This document shows, in pieces, positions 6,970 through 7,291 of a stretch of 7,291 bases of DNA (position 1 is its first letter; every line of letters starts with the position of its first letter). Made by a program: the position numbers and the translations under genes. Under the pieces are notes generated by a model. That model saw only the letters and a program-made list of their open reading frames with translations, ran no database searches and was not told the DNA's origin. The stretch is from CAZGSG01 sp964528095 (lineage in GTDB: Bacteria; Bacteroidota; Bacteroidia; Chitinophagales; Chitinophagaceae): positions 1-7,291 of the forward strand of contig CAZGSG010000304.1 in NCBI GenBank assembly GCA_964528095.1, read 5' to 3'.

Positions 6970-7005
6970 AATAGCCCTGGCTTATGGCCGGGCTATTTTA
7001 TTTAT
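6970..7005 (+). terminator. Rho-independent terminator of the dcw operon
   Basis: AATAGCCC (6970-6977) pairs perfectly with GGGCTATT (6990-6997). After a single bulged T, GGC (6979-6981) pairs with GCC (6987-6989) around a 5-base loop. The stem is followed by TTATTTAT. It begins two bases after the ftsZ stop and is well placed to end the transcript that includes ftsA and ftsZ. A-rich bases before the stem would also allow some activity on the other strand. Confidence 0.85.
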
Positions 7006-7049
7006 ACCCGTTATAGCTTAAAAAGGTTACGATCAATGCCGGTATAAAT
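7000..7049 (+). repeat. Nine-base inverted repeat between two terminators
   Basis: ATTTATACC (7000-7008) and GGTATAAAT (7041-7049) are perfect reverse complements separated by 32 bases. The left arm overlaps the T-rich tail of the first terminator. It could be the closing stem of a structured RNA, or chance in AT-rich sequence; a pair this long at this spacing is not rare over a whole window. Confidence 0.35.
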
Positions 7050-7132
7050 TTTTTCGTTCCAATGAAGCCGAAGCAATGGAGCTTGTGTTTTTAGTTGTTC
7101 CCCCGGTGTTCTCACCGGGGGTTTGTTTTTTT
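7050..7132 (+). ncRNA. Possible small RNA or leader ending at a strong terminator
   Basis: A second strong terminator at 7100-7132 has no gene before it except the already terminated ftsZ, so a short transcript could start between the two hairpins. The stretch contains a 10-codon frame, MKPKQWSLCF (7062-7094), whose stop is five bases before the terminator stem. No clear promoter was found: TAAATTTT near 7044-7051 only loosely resembles the Bacteroidota -7 element TAnnTTTG, and no good TTG partner was identified. The simpler explanation is a back-up terminator for ftsZ read-through. Confidence 0.25.
7100..7132 (+). terminator. Second, very strong Rho-independent terminator
   Basis: CCCCCGGTG (7100-7108) and CACCGGGGG (7113-7121) form a perfect 9-bp GC-rich stem with a TTCT tetraloop, followed by TTTG and seven T residues (7126-7132). 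The T-run is only on the + strand side, so it acts on + strand transcription. It lies about 95 bases after the ftsZ terminator with no recognised gene between them. Confidence 0.88.
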
Positions 7133-7133
7133 G

Positions 7134-7291
7134 TGAATCGCTGGCACTGAACCTTGCTAAATGAAATTGTATAATTCTCTCCGTAAGCTTAAAAGATAGG
7201 TAAGGGATTTCACGCAGAGCTAAGGGGTAAATGAGATAAGGAAGCTACATTATATTTATACAATTATTATTTATTGTACATGTGAGCTAAG
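7134..7291. other. Non-coding tail with possible decayed repeat and AT-rich dyad
   Basis: I see no convincing gene here on either strand. A 12-codon frame, MKLYNSLRKLKR (7161-7199), lacks supporting signals. TTTCACGCAGAGC (7208-7220) resembles the start of CACGCAGAG/CACGCAAAG-type repeats that I recall as widespread in Bacteroidota intergenic regions; TAAGG recurs at 7201, 7221 and 7237. Near the edge, TACAAT (7259-7264) and ATTGTA (7273-7278) form a 6-bp inverted repeat around 8 bases, which may belong to the control region of the next gene outside the window. Confidence 0.4.

Noticed and set aside
7000..7135. tRNA or other known RNA family after ftsZ
   Set aside because: No cloverleaf, T-arm GGTTCGAATCC-like sequence or CCA end is present, and no known RNA family was recognised.
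7076..7150. 24-codon frame MELVFLVVPPVFSPGVCFFVNRWH running through the second terminator
   Set aside because: It reads across a perfect terminator stem and T-run; the hydrophobic composition comes from the hairpin and T-run, and no start signal is seen.
7154..7175. TTGCTA...TATAAT as a sigma70-like promoter
   Set aside because: The spacer is only 10 bases, far from 17, and Bacteroidota use a different -7/-33 consensus.

Overview
The window is the distal part of a division and cell-wall (dcw) cluster. All five genes are on the + strand, in the order murG (5' end cut off by the window edge), murC, ftsQ, ftsA, ftsZ. The organism looks like a member of the Bacteroidota, most likely the Chitinophagaceae or a close relative. 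The grounds are: murB and ddl are absent between murC and ftsQ; FtsQ is divergent with a single membrane segment; FtsZ has a very long acidic and proline-rich linker, and its C-terminal peptide (VPAYIRRK) lies about 40 residues before the true C-terminus; start regions are A-rich without a clear Shine-Dalgarno; and base composition is moderate. This placement rests on recalled family features, not on a search.

Layout: murG (1-993) ends directly at the murC ATG (994-2412). ftsQ follows, either overlapping the end of murC from a TTG at 2372 or, as preferred here, starting at a TTG at 2423 and running to 3466. A 79-base gap precedes ftsA (3546-4946), and a 62-base gap precedes ftsZ (5009-6967). 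A strong intrinsic terminator lies just after ftsZ (about 6970-7005). The last 324 bases hold no convincing gene. They carry a long-range inverted repeat, a second and very strong terminator hairpin (7100-7132), a possible decayed dispersed repeat, and an AT-rich dyad at the edge.

How the genes work together: MurC adds L-alanine to UDP-MurNAc in the cytoplasm. MurG adds GlcNAc to lipid I at the membrane to make lipid II. FtsZ polymerises into the Z ring, FtsA anchors it to the membrane through a C-terminal amphipathic helix, and FtsQ is the bitopic divisome scaffold facing the periplasm. Tight spacing and shared orientation suggest co-transcription ending at the terminator after ftsZ.

No new multi-gene system is visible; the coding content is conserved core machinery. 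The points worth a second look are small: a palindrome-like sequence translated into the MurC N-terminus, an uncertain non-ATG start for ftsQ, a hairpin and a four-codon minicistron before ftsZ, a perfect 18-base palindrome inside ftsZ, the unusual FtsZ and FtsQ tails, and a possible small RNA between the two terminators.
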